Shown: positions 37,245 to 43,926 of the stretch, piece after piece
Numbering within the stretch: position 1 is the first letter of the stretch
Layout of the letters: every line of letters begins with the position of its first letter
Source: Planomicrobium sp. CPCC 101079
GTDB taxonomy: Bacteria; Bacillota; Bacilli; Bacillales_A; Planococcaceae
Assembly: GCF_007859275.1 (NCBI RefSeq)
Contig: NZ_VOHC01000021.1
Coordinates: 62,001-126,000, forward strand
Direction: 5' to 3'
Length of the DNA: 64,000 nt
Translations under genes and position numbers: made by a program
The notes under the pieces: model-generated
Databases searched by the model: none
Seen by the model: the letters and a program-made list of their open reading frames with translations, nothing else
What the model was told of the DNA's origin: nothing

Positions 37245-37290
37245 TATATAGTGACTTCGTACGGCAAGCGTACGGCAAACGTAGGTCAAG
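37245..37290 (-). promoter_or_regulatory. Probable late promoter with three tandem 11-bp activator repeats
   Basis: CGTACGGCAAG (37258), CGTACGGCAAA (37269) and CGTAGGTCAAG (37280) are tandem and one helical turn apart, overlapping the end of the regulator gene. Just downstream in the leftward direction is TATATA (37245-37250), a -10 candidate with no matching -35. This is what an activator-dependent late promoter should look like. The rest of the 37108-37244 gap holds a CCCGAA/TTCGGG hairpin and could include the packaging site. Confidence 0.55.
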
Positions 37291-37774
37291 AAACTCTTTG
37301 TGCTATCTTCTTTTTGGCGCGTTCAATATAACTCTGAGCTGTTGATTTCCCTACTCCTAGGCCTTGCGCAATCTTCGCCACACTAACCTGTCTACCGATA
37401 TGAAGAATGTAACAATGACGTTCTCGGAAAGAAAGGGCGGCAAAAATGTCGGCCATAATGATTTTTTCTTCTGGCGACATATAGAGGTGTTTCGGACCCT
37501 CTTCCAATTGCTCGGTGATATCCGGAATAAAATCCATGCTTTGGAATGACCGATGCTGGTAGACGTTCTTTTTGTCAGCTCCCCTGTAGTTATTCGGATC
37601 TCTGCCTGTCTCAAGCCACTTCAAAACAAATTCCGTTTCTTCGATTATGCTATTGTACTGAGTCAGGTCCAGTCGATCCGTTGGATTTTTCTTATTCAAT
37701 CTCGCTCGCTGCTTTTTATATCCTTCAAGATTCTTCTTGTACAGTAAAATCATTTCGTCTGCCCAGATCGTCAT
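37286..37774 (-). CDS. Sigma-70-region-4-like late transcription regulator (ArpU/Xpf-type)
   Basis: 162 aa. The C-terminal 60 residues (LSFRERHCYILHIGRQVSVA, KIAQGLGVGKSTAQSYIERA) form a sigma region 4 HTH. The N-terminal part is helical and charged. Such proteins switch on late genes in Bacillales phages. It lies just before the terminase block and its own 3' end carries the tandem repeats. AGGAGG precedes the ATG. Confidence 0.8.
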   Translation of the reverse strand: MTIWADEMILLYKKNLEGYKKQRARLNKKNPTDRLDLTQYNSIIEETEFVLKWLETGRDPNNYRGADKKNVYQHRSFQSMDFIPDITEQLEEGPKHLYMSPEEKIIMADIFAALSFRERHCYILHIGRQVSVAKIAQGLGVGKSTAQSYIERAKKKIAQRVS

Positions 37775-37786
37775 TCTGATTACCTC

Positions 37787-37975
37787 CTATCGATTCCGTC
37801 GTATGGCTCCGCCCTTTGCTCTTCTATAAGTCTGTTTATTACAGCCCATCAAATCTGCCCAATCAATGTCGTTGAGCGATTCTTTAAACTTTTGAAATTG
37901 GCGTTCGTTTTTTTCTTTCAGTTCCGGCTTATCTGAGAGCCCTTTTTCTGTTAGTTGTTGCTGCAACGTTCTCAT
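37787..37975 (-). CDS. Small basic hypothetical protein
   Basis: 62 aa, highly charged (RQFQKFKESLNDIDWADLMG, CNKQTYRRAKGGAIRRNR). AAGGAG ten bases upstream. It precedes the late regulator by 12 bases and is probably co-transcribed. Function unknown. Confidence 0.55.
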   Translation of the reverse strand: MRTLQQQLTEKGLSDKPELKEKNERQFQKFKESLNDIDWADLMGCNKQTYRRAKGGAIRRNR

Positions 37976-38001
37976 AACCTCATCTCTCCTTTTTGGGAAA
38001 T

Positions 38002-38047
38002 AAAAAAGAGGACACCAAAACAGCGGTTAAGCTGTAATGATGTCCTC
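38002..38047 (-). terminator. Terminator of the 154-aa membrane-protein cassette
   Basis: Nested hairpin: outer stem GAGGACA (38008-38014) with TGTCCTC (38041-38047), inner ACAGC/GCTGT, then six T leftward. The inner part (38012-38042) recurs at 38586-38616 after the neighbouring cassette. Confidence 0.8.
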
Positions 38048-38064
38048 CAGTTGGCTGGTGCGGA

Positions 38065-38529
38065 CTATCTATATTCATTGTCAATTTTTTTCTTAATCTC
38101 TTTTAGCTTTTCCTCTGTTCGATGTAGTAGAACTTTATATTTCTCGGTTAACGTAGAATCATCTGTTACAATCATATATTTTAAATGATCTAAACAAAGA
38201 TTCAAATCAGACATCTCTTGAATCATGTTTAAAGGTATCAGGTTCTTCACATCATTTTCATAAAATTGAATTGCCTTATTAAACCTAGAAACATTTTGTT
38301 CTTTCAGCTCTGGCCTAGTCGCGCTTTCGTATGATCCTGAAAAAATGATGGCCGAAGTAATAGTGGGTATATAATCAACAAGTATGGCCCTAACTACTTT
38401 TTCGTGCCTCTCTTTATGATGAGCTTTCTGCATCCACCAGTTTTCAAAAAACTTGCCTAGTCCCGAAAGACACGCCCCTAGAACAGTGCTCGCTAAAGCA
38501 GTCAATGCGACTAATATTTCTGTACTCAA
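38065..38529 (-). CDS. Membrane-anchored accessory protein (cassette B)
   Basis: 154 aa. One N-terminal hydrophobic segment (LVALTALASTVLGACLSGLG) then a long charged helical cytoplasmic part ending in a coiled coil (LLHRTEEKLKEIKKKIDNEY). Start is TTG with GAGGGGGAAG upstream. The sequence around the start nearly repeats that of the 207-aa gene, and the 3' flank repeats too. AT-rich by eye. Function unknown; superinfection exclusion is one possibility. Confidence 0.6.
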   Translation of the reverse strand: MSTEILVALTALASTVLGACLSGLGKFFENWWMQKAHHKERHEKVVRAILVDYIPTITSAIIFSGSYESATRPELKEQNVSRFNKAIQFYENDVKNLIPLNMIQEMSDLNLCLDHLKYMIVTDDSTLTEKYKVLLHRTEEKLKEIKKKIDNEYR

Positions 38530-38545
38530 AAATCTTCCCCCTCAT
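38524..38545 (-). repeat. 5' flank repeat of cassette B
   Basis: 22 bases that match 39259-39280 at 21 positions. In both places they contain the ribosome binding site and TTG start of a membrane-protein gene. Confidence 0.8.
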
Positions 38546-38585
38546 TAAATTCGTTCGTTTCCACTTAGCTGTAATAGTTGGGAAC

Positions 38586-38616
38586 ACACCAAAACAGCGA
38601 AATGCTGTATTAATGG
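38586..38616 (-). repeat. 3' flank repeat of cassette A
   Basis: ACACCAAAACAGCG is identical to the start of 38012-38042 and is followed by the same ACAGC/GCTGT hairpin with a different loop. It lies 25-55 bases after the 207-aa gene. The outer stem and T run seen in the other copy are lost here, so termination may be weaker. Confidence 0.7.
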
Positions 38617-38640
38617 CCTTCATTATCCAGTAGAAAGTTT

Positions 38641-39264
38641 TTATTTATACACTTTCAATTTTTCATTCTCGCTCTTCAATTGATTATATTCTTTTTCCAG
38701 GTCCTTTAATTGACTTCCGAACTTATTGATCTGTTCATTTTTTTCTGCGATACTTTTAGCGAGCTTTTCATTAGAATTTCTAGCTTCTTCTAATTGAGGA
38801 TATAGGTCTTTAACTTGCTGAACCAAAGAAGTGAATTCTGTTCTTAATTCTTTAACTGTAGAAAGCTTATAGGTAAAGGACCTTACGCCTACAACCATTA
38901 ATACGAATCCTAAAGCCATTAATGTTAAGTCTGCCGACATGGGATTTAATATCTCTAGCAATCTAGGGAACATATTTAGTACCACTGGCAAATAGATTAC
39001 TGACAAAATACCACCAATAAAAGATAAACCATAGAACCACAAAATAAATTTGTTCATTCTTTCAGCAATCAGTATTCCATCTGATAGAGCCAAAAGAAAA
39101 CTGGATACAGTAGCCCCGAATAAGAATTCGTTAGGAACGGTTCCTCCGAAGAAATTGGTTATTATCGGAATTCCTATCATACCAAGACCAACAAAAACTA
39201 TAATAGTATCATTAAGGCGATATGCTTTATCTAAATTTATATCGCTCTCTTTATTAACACTCAA
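38641..39264 (-). CDS. Four-helix membrane protein with C-terminal coiled coil (cassette A)
   Basis: 207 aa. About four hydrophobic helices in residues 20-130 (IIVFVGLGMIGIPIITNF, FILWFYGLSFIGGILSVIYL, LMALGFVLMVVGVRSF) and a coiled coil from about 140 (LEEARNSNEKLAKSIAEKNE). TTG start whose first two bases overlap the stop of the preceding gene. No family recognised. Membrane sensor or exclusion protein is speculation. Confidence 0.6.
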   Translation of the reverse strand: MSVNKESDINLDKAYRLNDTIIVFVGLGMIGIPIITNFFGGTVPNEFLFGATVSSFLLALSDGILIAERMNKFILWFYGLSFIGGILSVIYLPVVLNMFPRLLEILNPMSADLTLMALGFVLMVVGVRSFTYKLSTVKELRTEFTSLVQQVKDLYPQLEEARNSNEKLAKSIAEKNEQINKFGSQLKDLEKEYNQLKSENEKLKVYK

Positions 39265-39458
39265 AACTCTTCCCCCTCATCAAAATTCACGCGCTTCACT
39301 TTCCCTTTATACGTGACGATGCTCGTATGCGCATGAGAAGGAAGTTCGACCAGTTTAACCTTACCCTCGGATATAATCAAAGCGCAGCTTAACGGTAGTT
39401 CCATTATATCCAATTTCAGTTCCCCTGTCTCCGAAATATTTACATCAGTTAATCTCAT
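39261..39458 (-). CDS. Small hypothetical protein preceding the cassettes
   Basis: 65 aa, beta-rich (MRLTDVNISETGELKLDIME, SIVTYKGKVKRVNFDEGEEF). GGGAGG seven bases before the ATG at 39458 decides the start; the frame is open to 39482. Its last codons (GAGGGGGAAGAGTTT) double as the ribosome binding site of the next gene. Confidence 0.6.
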   Translation of the reverse strand: MRLTDVNISETGELKLDIMELPLSCALIISEGKVKLVELPSHAHTSIVTYKGKVKRVNFDEGEEF

Positions 39459-39471
39459 ATGGCGACCTCCC

Positions 39472-39690
39472 TCAAAGTCCATAAATCCCTTGCTGCCGTT
39501 TCGTTATCAGATTCCGTTCAGCGTGATCGAACACCAGAAGTGCAATCTCACTGGGCCGTCTCTTCATCTTTTTGGCCATGTTCTCCACGCTGATTCCGGC
39601 AACCCACATCTCCTTGAAATCTGCAAGCTCGTTTTCCTCAAAAACAAGGTCCAGGTTCAAGTTGTCGTCTTCGAAAAGATGATAGTCCAT
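39472..39690 (-). CDS. Small HTH-like hypothetical protein
   Basis: 72 aa, acidic N-terminus then ADFKEMWVAGISVENMAKKM, a possible helix-turn-helix, and RPSEIALLVFDHAERNLITK. Similar short proteins lie in Bacillales phage early regions. Function unknown. Confidence 0.55.
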   Translation of the reverse strand: MDYHLFEDDNLNLDLVFEENELADFKEMWVAGISVENMAKKMKRRPSEIALLVFDHAERNLITKRQQGIYGL

Positions 39691-39715
39691 GGCGATCCTC
39701 CTTCGCCTGCTTCAT

Positions 39716-40714
39716 TCAGCAAATCAGTTTCAACTGTTGAGATTCTCTATCTTCTTTTGCATAATTTCCGCTTAGTATTGCATCAAATATCGCTTCAAGT
39801 ACTGAAACAACAATGCTATTCCCAGCAAGAGCATATAGAGTCGCATTGCGCTTACCTTCTTTGGTCGGAAATTCTTGTAGCATAAGATCAAAATCTTCAT
39901 CATCAAAATCCATTAACCTCCACCATTCACGTTCTGTCGGGTAACGATATCGGCCGTCTTCCATTTTAAATACACCGGCACTGGGGCAACGATCCGGACG
40001 TTCAGTAATGGTGTTGCACACATTGACTATGGTTTCGATATAACGAAATTTGTTTTTATTTGACTCGATTTCTTCTACGCTCGCTAAATCTTTTAAGCGA
40101 TTCAGCATTGAAGGTATTTTGACGACATACTTTTCAATATCATTAATTTCATTTTCTTTTTGTCTAAACTCACTCATTGGCCGTAAAGGTCTATGCATTA
40201 ACTTATTGAAATCAAACTCTTCATGTCCGAGAATGGATATGCAAAATATTCGTTCGCGAGTTTGCGGTATACCAAAATCCATAGCATTTAAGATCTGATA
40301 AGAATTTGTATAACCGAGGTCTTCCATTTCTCGTAAATACTCTTCAAATATCGGTCTTTTGCTTTTGAAGAGAGCTCCTCGAACATTTTCCCAGATAATA
40401 AACTTTGGACGCCATTCACCCATCTCTTTAACAATACGGATAGTTTCAAGCATTAATTCTGACCTGCCTTGATCATTATTTTGATTAGCTGATGAATTAT
40501 CTTGGCAAGGACTCCCGTGCACTAAAATGTCCGGACGTAAGTTCCATCCTCGAATATCTTGTTGGTTATGCTTAAATGGATTCATAGCATTGTAAGCCCG
40601 AACGCGATTTTCCTTCCATTCGACGTAATCAATTAGCTTATGTGGAATCTCTTTTCGTTTTAAAGCTTTTCGGGGTGCGCCGATGCCTCCAAAAAGTTCT
40701 AGTATTTGAATCAT
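39716..40714 (-). CDS. Solitary DNA cytosine-5 methyltransferase
   Basis: About 332 aa. Motif I ILELFGGIGAPRKAL, motif IV GSPCQDNSSANQ (Cys nucleophile in PCQ), motif VI WENVRGALF, motif VIII QTRERIFCI, motif X LAGNSIVVSVLEAIF. No restriction endonuclease is encoded nearby, so it probably protects phage DNA or marks it in the lysogen. Target unknown. The ATG at 40714 overlaps the preceding stop as ATGA. AT-rich relative to neighbours. Confidence 0.9.
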   Translation of the reverse strand: MIQILELFGGIGAPRKALKRKEIPHKLIDYVEWKENRVRAYNAMNPFKHNQQDIRGWNLRPDILVHGSPCQDNSSANQNNDQGRSELMLETIRIVKEMGEWRPKFIIWENVRGALFKSKRPIFEEYLREMEDLGYTNSYQILNAMDFGIPQTRERIFCISILGHEEFDFNKLMHRPLRPMSEFRQKENEINDIEKYVVKIPSMLNRLKDLASVEEIESNKNKFRYIETIVNVCNTITERPDRCPSAGVFKMEDGRYRYPTEREWWRLMDFDDEDFDLMLQEFPTKEGKRNATLYALAGNSIVVSVLEAIFDAILSGNYAKEDRESQQLKLIC

Positions 40715-41193
40715 CTCCTCCCCCACCCCTTCCCTTTTCGCTCAACCACCACGAGCTCTTTGCCGTAGCGTTTTTCAAACAGCTTCTGTCGCAAAGGAAA
40801 ATCTCTTCCGACCGGACCGCCCTTCACATCAATGACTTCCTCAAAACCATCAATGTAAGTGACTCGGAAATCTGCTGTATAGCCGATTCCTGGCTTCTCT
40901 CGCTTGCCGTAACCCTTGCATAAGGTGCAGTTAATCGGATTGCCTGTGCGCGGACTGGGAAGCTTTCCTGTGCCACTGCATCGTTTGCATTCCACTTGGT
41001 ACCGATCGACCAGCTGATAGAATGGCTGCAGCTCGATGTTCAGAACTGCAGGATCCTTTTTCAATTGTTTGTAATAAGCAAGTTCGGTCAATGAATCGAA
41101 CTGATGACCCTCGAATTCCGCCTGTTTGGAAATGTATTGCCGTGCTGGTTTTTTCGTTCTGGGCCGGCTGTTTCTCAAATGCTCACCCCTCAA
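40711..41193 (-). CDS. DUF1064-like nuclease with inserted zinc finger
   Basis: 160 aa. DSLTELAYYKQLKKDP, YTADFRVTYIDGFEEVIDVK give a PD-(D/E)XK-like E...D...D-x-K pattern as in DUF1064 phage proteins. Between the two parts (about 70-100) is a DnaJ-type cluster, CKRCSGTGKLP and CTLCKGYG. It may be a resolvase-like or concatemer-processing nuclease; activity is inferred. Confidence 0.72.
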   Translation of the reverse strand: MRGEHLRNSRPRTKKPARQYISKQAEFEGHQFDSLTELAYYKQLKKDPAVLNIELQPFYQLVDRYQVECKRCSGTGKLPSPRTGNPINCTLCKGYGKREKPGIGYTADFRVTYIDGFEEVIDVKGGPVGRDFPLRQKLFEKRYGKELVVVERKGKGWGRR

Positions 41194-41348
41194 TTAATCT
41201 TCATCATTCGGTCGTATGCTTCACATACTTCGCGATCACTCATGTTTTCAAAGTATTTTTTGTCTTTAAAAAGCATGACAGAAAGAGTTTCAATCATGCC
41301 TTCTCGTTCTTCTGCGCTCACTTGCTGCATCTCCTTATTTGTTCCCAT
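41190..41348 (-). CDS. Small BH0509-like protein
   Basis: 52 aa (MGTNKEMQQVSAEEREGMIE, KKYFENMSDREVCEAYDRMM). The ending with an M-S/T-D-x-E-V/I-x-x-x-Y pattern resembles BH0509 family small proteins of Bacillales phages. The ATG overlaps the end of the preceding 43-aa gene. An inner ATG at 41330 is possible but lies right on AAGGAG. Confidence 0.55.
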   Translation of the reverse strand: MGTNKEMQQVSAEEREGMIETLSVMLFKDKKYFENMSDREVCEAYDRMMKIN

Positions 41349-41466
41349 GATCCAACACATACCGGCGATTCCCGATTTGCAGGACCGTAGGGACGTCTTT
41401 CTTAGTTTTCAATACCTTAGCGACAGGACGGTAGATTTCGCCTTTGGTGCGCTTCTTAATAGTCAT
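41335..41466 (-). CDS. Small basic hypothetical protein
   Basis: 43 aa (MTIKKRTKGEIYRPVAKVLK, QIGNRRYVLDHGNK). It starts inside the last codons of the dUTPase gene and ends overlapping the next start, so all three are translationally coupled. Function unknown. Confidence 0.5.
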   Translation of the reverse strand: MTIKKRTKGEIYRPVAKVLKTKKDVPTVLQIGNRRYVLDHGNK

Positions 41467-41950
41467 TTTCTTGTCTCGCGTGATTAATTTGATTCTTGTT
41501 CATGTACGCCGATTCGATTTGCTCCCACGTAAACCCGAGCATTTCGCCAATGCGATAAAGCGTACTAACCAGCCGCATGTATTCAACCGAATCCTCATCT
41601 GACTCAAATCGGGTTATGCGGTAAAACAGGTTATTGAATTCGGCAGCCCGATCGCCTGTCTCCTGATTCTTTACAACTTTCGAGAAGTCCAATAGCTCGT
41701 ACCCGAATTCCAATCCAAGGCTGATTGTGAAGTGCCAGACATCCACCAGTTCCACCAATGCTTTTTCGTAGTTGTTTTTCTTGTTCGACCAAAACTTGAA
41801 GATTTCCGGCAGTTCATTAGCCAGTTCACCAGCTTCAACAAAGATGGCCACGAACTTTTTCGTAATTCTTTCACGTTGTTCTGTCGGATGTTTCTTCTCA
41901 ATCTCCGCATCCAATACACGCTGCACTTCAAACAATTTACTCAATTCCAT
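41456..41950 (-). CDS. Dimeric dUTP diphosphatase (all-alpha, MazG-like)
   Basis: About 164 aa. IFVEAGELANELPEIFKFW and YEKALVELVDVWHFTISLGL carry the E-x-x-E and E-x-x-D magnesium ligands of dUTPase_2 proteins. It keeps dUTP out of phage DNA. ATG at 41950 with AAGGGGG seven bases upstream decides the start. Confidence 0.88.
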   Translation of the reverse strand: MELSKLFEVQRVLDAEIEKKHPTEQRERITKKFVAIFVEAGELANELPEIFKFWSNKKNNYEKALVELVDVWHFTISLGLEFGYELLDFSKVVKNQETGDRAAEFNNLFYRITRFESDEDSVEYMRLVSTLYRIGEMLGFTWEQIESAYMNKNQINHARQENDY

Positions 41951-41970
41951 CTTCAATCCCCCTTATTGGT

Positions 41971-42090
41971 TTACATCCACTGGATCCACACAAGACCAAG
42001 AGCAACATTTCCGGAAAAGATAAGCGAAACCTTGATTGCTTCGCATCGATTGTTCCAGCCTACTGAAATACGAGTCCCAATTGCGTTCAT
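41971..42090 (-). CDS. Single-helix membrane peptide
   Basis: 39 aa. A hydrophobic C-terminal segment (VSLIFSGNVALGLVWIQWM) follows a short polar start. It has an excellent ribosome binding site (AAAAGGAGGTTGCTCA) and its ATG overlaps the upstream stop as ATGA. Function unknown. Confidence 0.55.
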   Translation of the reverse strand: MNAIGTRISVGWNNRCEAIKVSLIFSGNVALGLVWIQWM

Positions 42091-42506
42091 TGAGCAACCT
42101 CCTTTTCGCGTTGTTTGGCCATTTGCGCTTTCCGGACCGCACTTAATCTTTCGTCAGCCAATCCTTTATCGCTCTTCCACTTTTGAAGTTTACTGATGGA
42201 CCAACCGATTTTATGTGCAATCTCTCGATTTATTAATTCGGCTTCTCGTAATTCAAAGTAAATTCTTGGAGTCAGGTAGACTTTGCCTTGTGCCACTAAA
42301 GAAGCAATTCGCTCCTCACGTTTCGGATTAGGCAAGGCGTTTATTTGATCTCCGATTGCTCGTATTTTAATGGCCGCTGGACATTGGCAATTTACTTTTA
42401 TCGTGCATGCTGCACATTCTTGGCAGCGATAGGGATTTAACTGATCAATCTGGAACAGAAGCTGTAATCGTCTTGCTTTGATTGCTTTTTTCACATCCAC
42501 CCTCAT
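42087..42506 (-). CDS. Zinc-finger plus HTH phage regulator-like protein
   Basis: 139 aa. CQECAACTIKVNCQCPAA is a Cys cluster, and AELINREIAHKIGWSISKLQ a helix-turn-helix with a basic C-terminal tail. Similar two-part proteins occur in early regions of Bacillales phages. Likely DNA-binding; target unknown. GAGGAGG precedes the ATG. Confidence 0.68.
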   Translation of the reverse strand: MRVDVKKAIKARRLQLLFQIDQLNPYRCQECAACTIKVNCQCPAAIKIRAIGDQINALPNPKREERIASLVAQGKVYLTPRIYFELREAELINREIAHKIGWSISKLQKWKSDKGLADERLSAVRKAQMAKQREKEVAQ

Positions 42507-42547
42507 GGATTTACCTCCTCTTTTTGGTACCGCGCTTTATGGTCGAA

Positions 42548-42736
42548 CTATTCTTTCGGATACAAACCAACAGAACTTAAATGTCTGCCTATTTCTACAT
42601 TGAAATTTTGTTTATACAGGCTATTAGTTCTCCTGCTAATGTTTATGTGACCGCATTGAGGGCAGAAATCATATTTGTGTTCGTCCATCGACTCTTCCCA
42701 CGGGCATTCATTGCACCAATACAAATACTTTTTCAC
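42548..42736 (-). CDS. Small zinc-ribbon protein
   Basis: About 62 aa with CNEC and CPQCGH pairs, a zinc ribbon. GTG at 42736 has GGGGTG six bases upstream; the ATG at 42754 has no ribosome binding site. Its stop is followed by the 16-base repeat also found after the gene at 48889. Confidence 0.6.
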   Translation of the reverse strand: MKKYLYWCNECPWEESMDEHKYDFCPQCGHINISRRTNSLYKQNFNVEIGRHLSSVGLYPKE

Positions 42737-42812
42737 GTATTCACCCCGTTTCATTCTAAAGTGCGGTACAGAGTTGAAAACGAATCTTCAACTACCGTAC
42801 CGATTGGGCGGA

Positions 42813-43064
42813 CTATAAGTTAATAACATAAACGTAAATCCATTCACCAAACTTACGTTTTTCATTTTGATGATTGAACGTTCTCTTCACTTCCATCACT
42901 AAATATTCCTTGTTTTCACGATTGTCCTTATCCCCGAATTCAAGAATGTCGCCTTTGGATGGGATGTTATTGCTTGGTATTTCAGCGATGATTTTGTCGC
43001 AACCATCGTGGTCATGATAACTGCCAAGACCACTTTTAAATGCTACATAAAACATATTCTTCAT
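42813..43064 (-). CDS. Hypothetical phage protein
   Basis: About 83 aa (MKNMFYVAFKSGLGSYHDHD, LEFGDKDNRENKEYLVMEVK). The start could also be the ATG at 43055; AAAAGGAGAGG lies upstream of both. No family recognised. Confidence 0.55.
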   Translation of the reverse strand: MKNMFYVAFKSGLGSYHDHDGCDKIIAEIPSNNIPSKGDILEFGDKDNRENKEYLVMEVKRTFNHQNEKRKFGEWIYVYVINL

Positions 43065-43095
43065 CCTCTCCTTTTCATTCAAAAGTGCGGTACCG

Positions 43096-43236
43096 TTATT
43101 TCTTCCGCTTGTTCAGCCGGATCTGCTGGCCGTTGTAATACATGTATAGATTCGATTGATCGGGACGGTATTTGATTTTGCGACGATTGCGCAGCCACTG
43201 GTTAAGGCGACCGCGCATCTCATTTAGCCAATTCAT
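43096..43236 (-). CDS. Small very basic protein
   Basis: 46 aa, about a third Arg and Lys (RGRLNQWLRNRRKIKYRPDQ, QQIRLNKRKK), suggesting nucleic acid binding. ATG overlaps the upstream stop as ATGA. Confidence 0.55.
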   Translation of the reverse strand: MNWLNEMRGRLNQWLRNRRKIKYRPDQSNLYMYYNGQQIRLNKRKK

Positions 43237-43526
43237 CCGACATTATCCATAGCCTGCAGCAACTCTGCATTCAATTCTTCTTCACTGAGCCGTTCAAACT
43301 TCTGGCCCTTATACTTTTCATTCCAATATTCTTCAGTGAATTGGAGCCCTGTATAGACTCGCGTGACAATCGGGCTACTCGGAACATCCTGTCCGGCATC
43401 AAATGCAATCCATGCTGATGGATCGGCTCCAGCGATATAGCCTTGGAACGTTCCTGTCTTCCAGCCGTGATGATAGACGTGCAACTGGTCCCCTTTTTTG
43501 AGTTCGTTCATTTCTTGGTAGGTCAT
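43233..43526 (-). CDS. Hypothetical phage protein
   Basis: 97 aa. The first half suggests a small beta domain (KGDQLHVYHHGWKTGTFQGY), the second is helical and acidic (RLSEEELNAELLQAMD). Part of a chain of five coupled small genes. Confidence 0.55.
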   Translation of the reverse strand: MTYQEMNELKKGDQLHVYHHGWKTGTFQGYIAGADPSAWIAFDAGQDVPSSPIVTRVYTGLQFTEEYWNEKYKGQKFERLSEEELNAELLQAMDNVG

Positions 43527-43648
43527 CCCTCAATGTACCACCCTTCTTTTTGTCTCATTTTGATTCCGATCGGCCGTAACGGTTCGTACAACCAAACCTT
43601 TTGTCCGCCTTCCCAGCGATACAGCAACACCCACTTCGACCGAGCCAT
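43523..43648 (-). CDS. Small hypothetical protein
   Basis: 41 aa (MARSKWVLLYRWEGGQKVWL, RPIGIKMRQKEGWYIEG). Start shares one base with the upstream stop and its stop overlaps the next start as ATGA. Confidence 0.5.
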   Translation of the reverse strand: MARSKWVLLYRWEGGQKVWLYEPLRPIGIKMRQKEGWYIEG

Positions 43649-43824
43649 CAGAACCACGGGCTCGCTTTCGTTTCCAAATCCCGTTGCAACTGCGCCTTCA
43701 CTACATAAGCACGCAAGTCGTAGTATTCCAAGTCTGCAAGAGCCTCCCCGTTTGGTCCTTGCAGGATTCCGTAGCCTTTTAGTTCCTCAATCCAAAATTC
43801 ACGGTGCCGGTCGCGATGCTTCAT
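43648..43824 (-). CDS. Small hypothetical protein, FbpA-like pattern
   Basis: 58 aa (HREFWIEELKGYGILQGPNG, LADLEYYDLRAYVVKAQLQR). The helix-turn-strand-helix layout resembles Fur-regulated FbpA-type small proteins, but similarity is weak. AAGGGGGGATAAGGG precedes the ATG. First gene of the coupled chain. Confidence 0.5.
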   Translation of the reverse strand: MKHRDRHREFWIEELKGYGILQGPNGEALADLEYYDLRAYVVKAQLQRDLETKASPWF

Positions 43825-43926
43825 CCCTTATCCCCCCCTTAAATTGTCAGTCAATTAACCCTTTTGAACCGGATAACTATTCCTCTTTTTTGGTAAAATA
43901 TTGACAGTTAGTGGCTAAAAAGCTAG

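Noticed and set aside
42781-42801. GTTGAA...TTCAAC hairpin near 42770-42796 as a terminator
   Set aside because: There is a stem with flanking GGTAC/GTACC but no T run on either strand; it may be a regulatory structure but not an intrinsic terminator.
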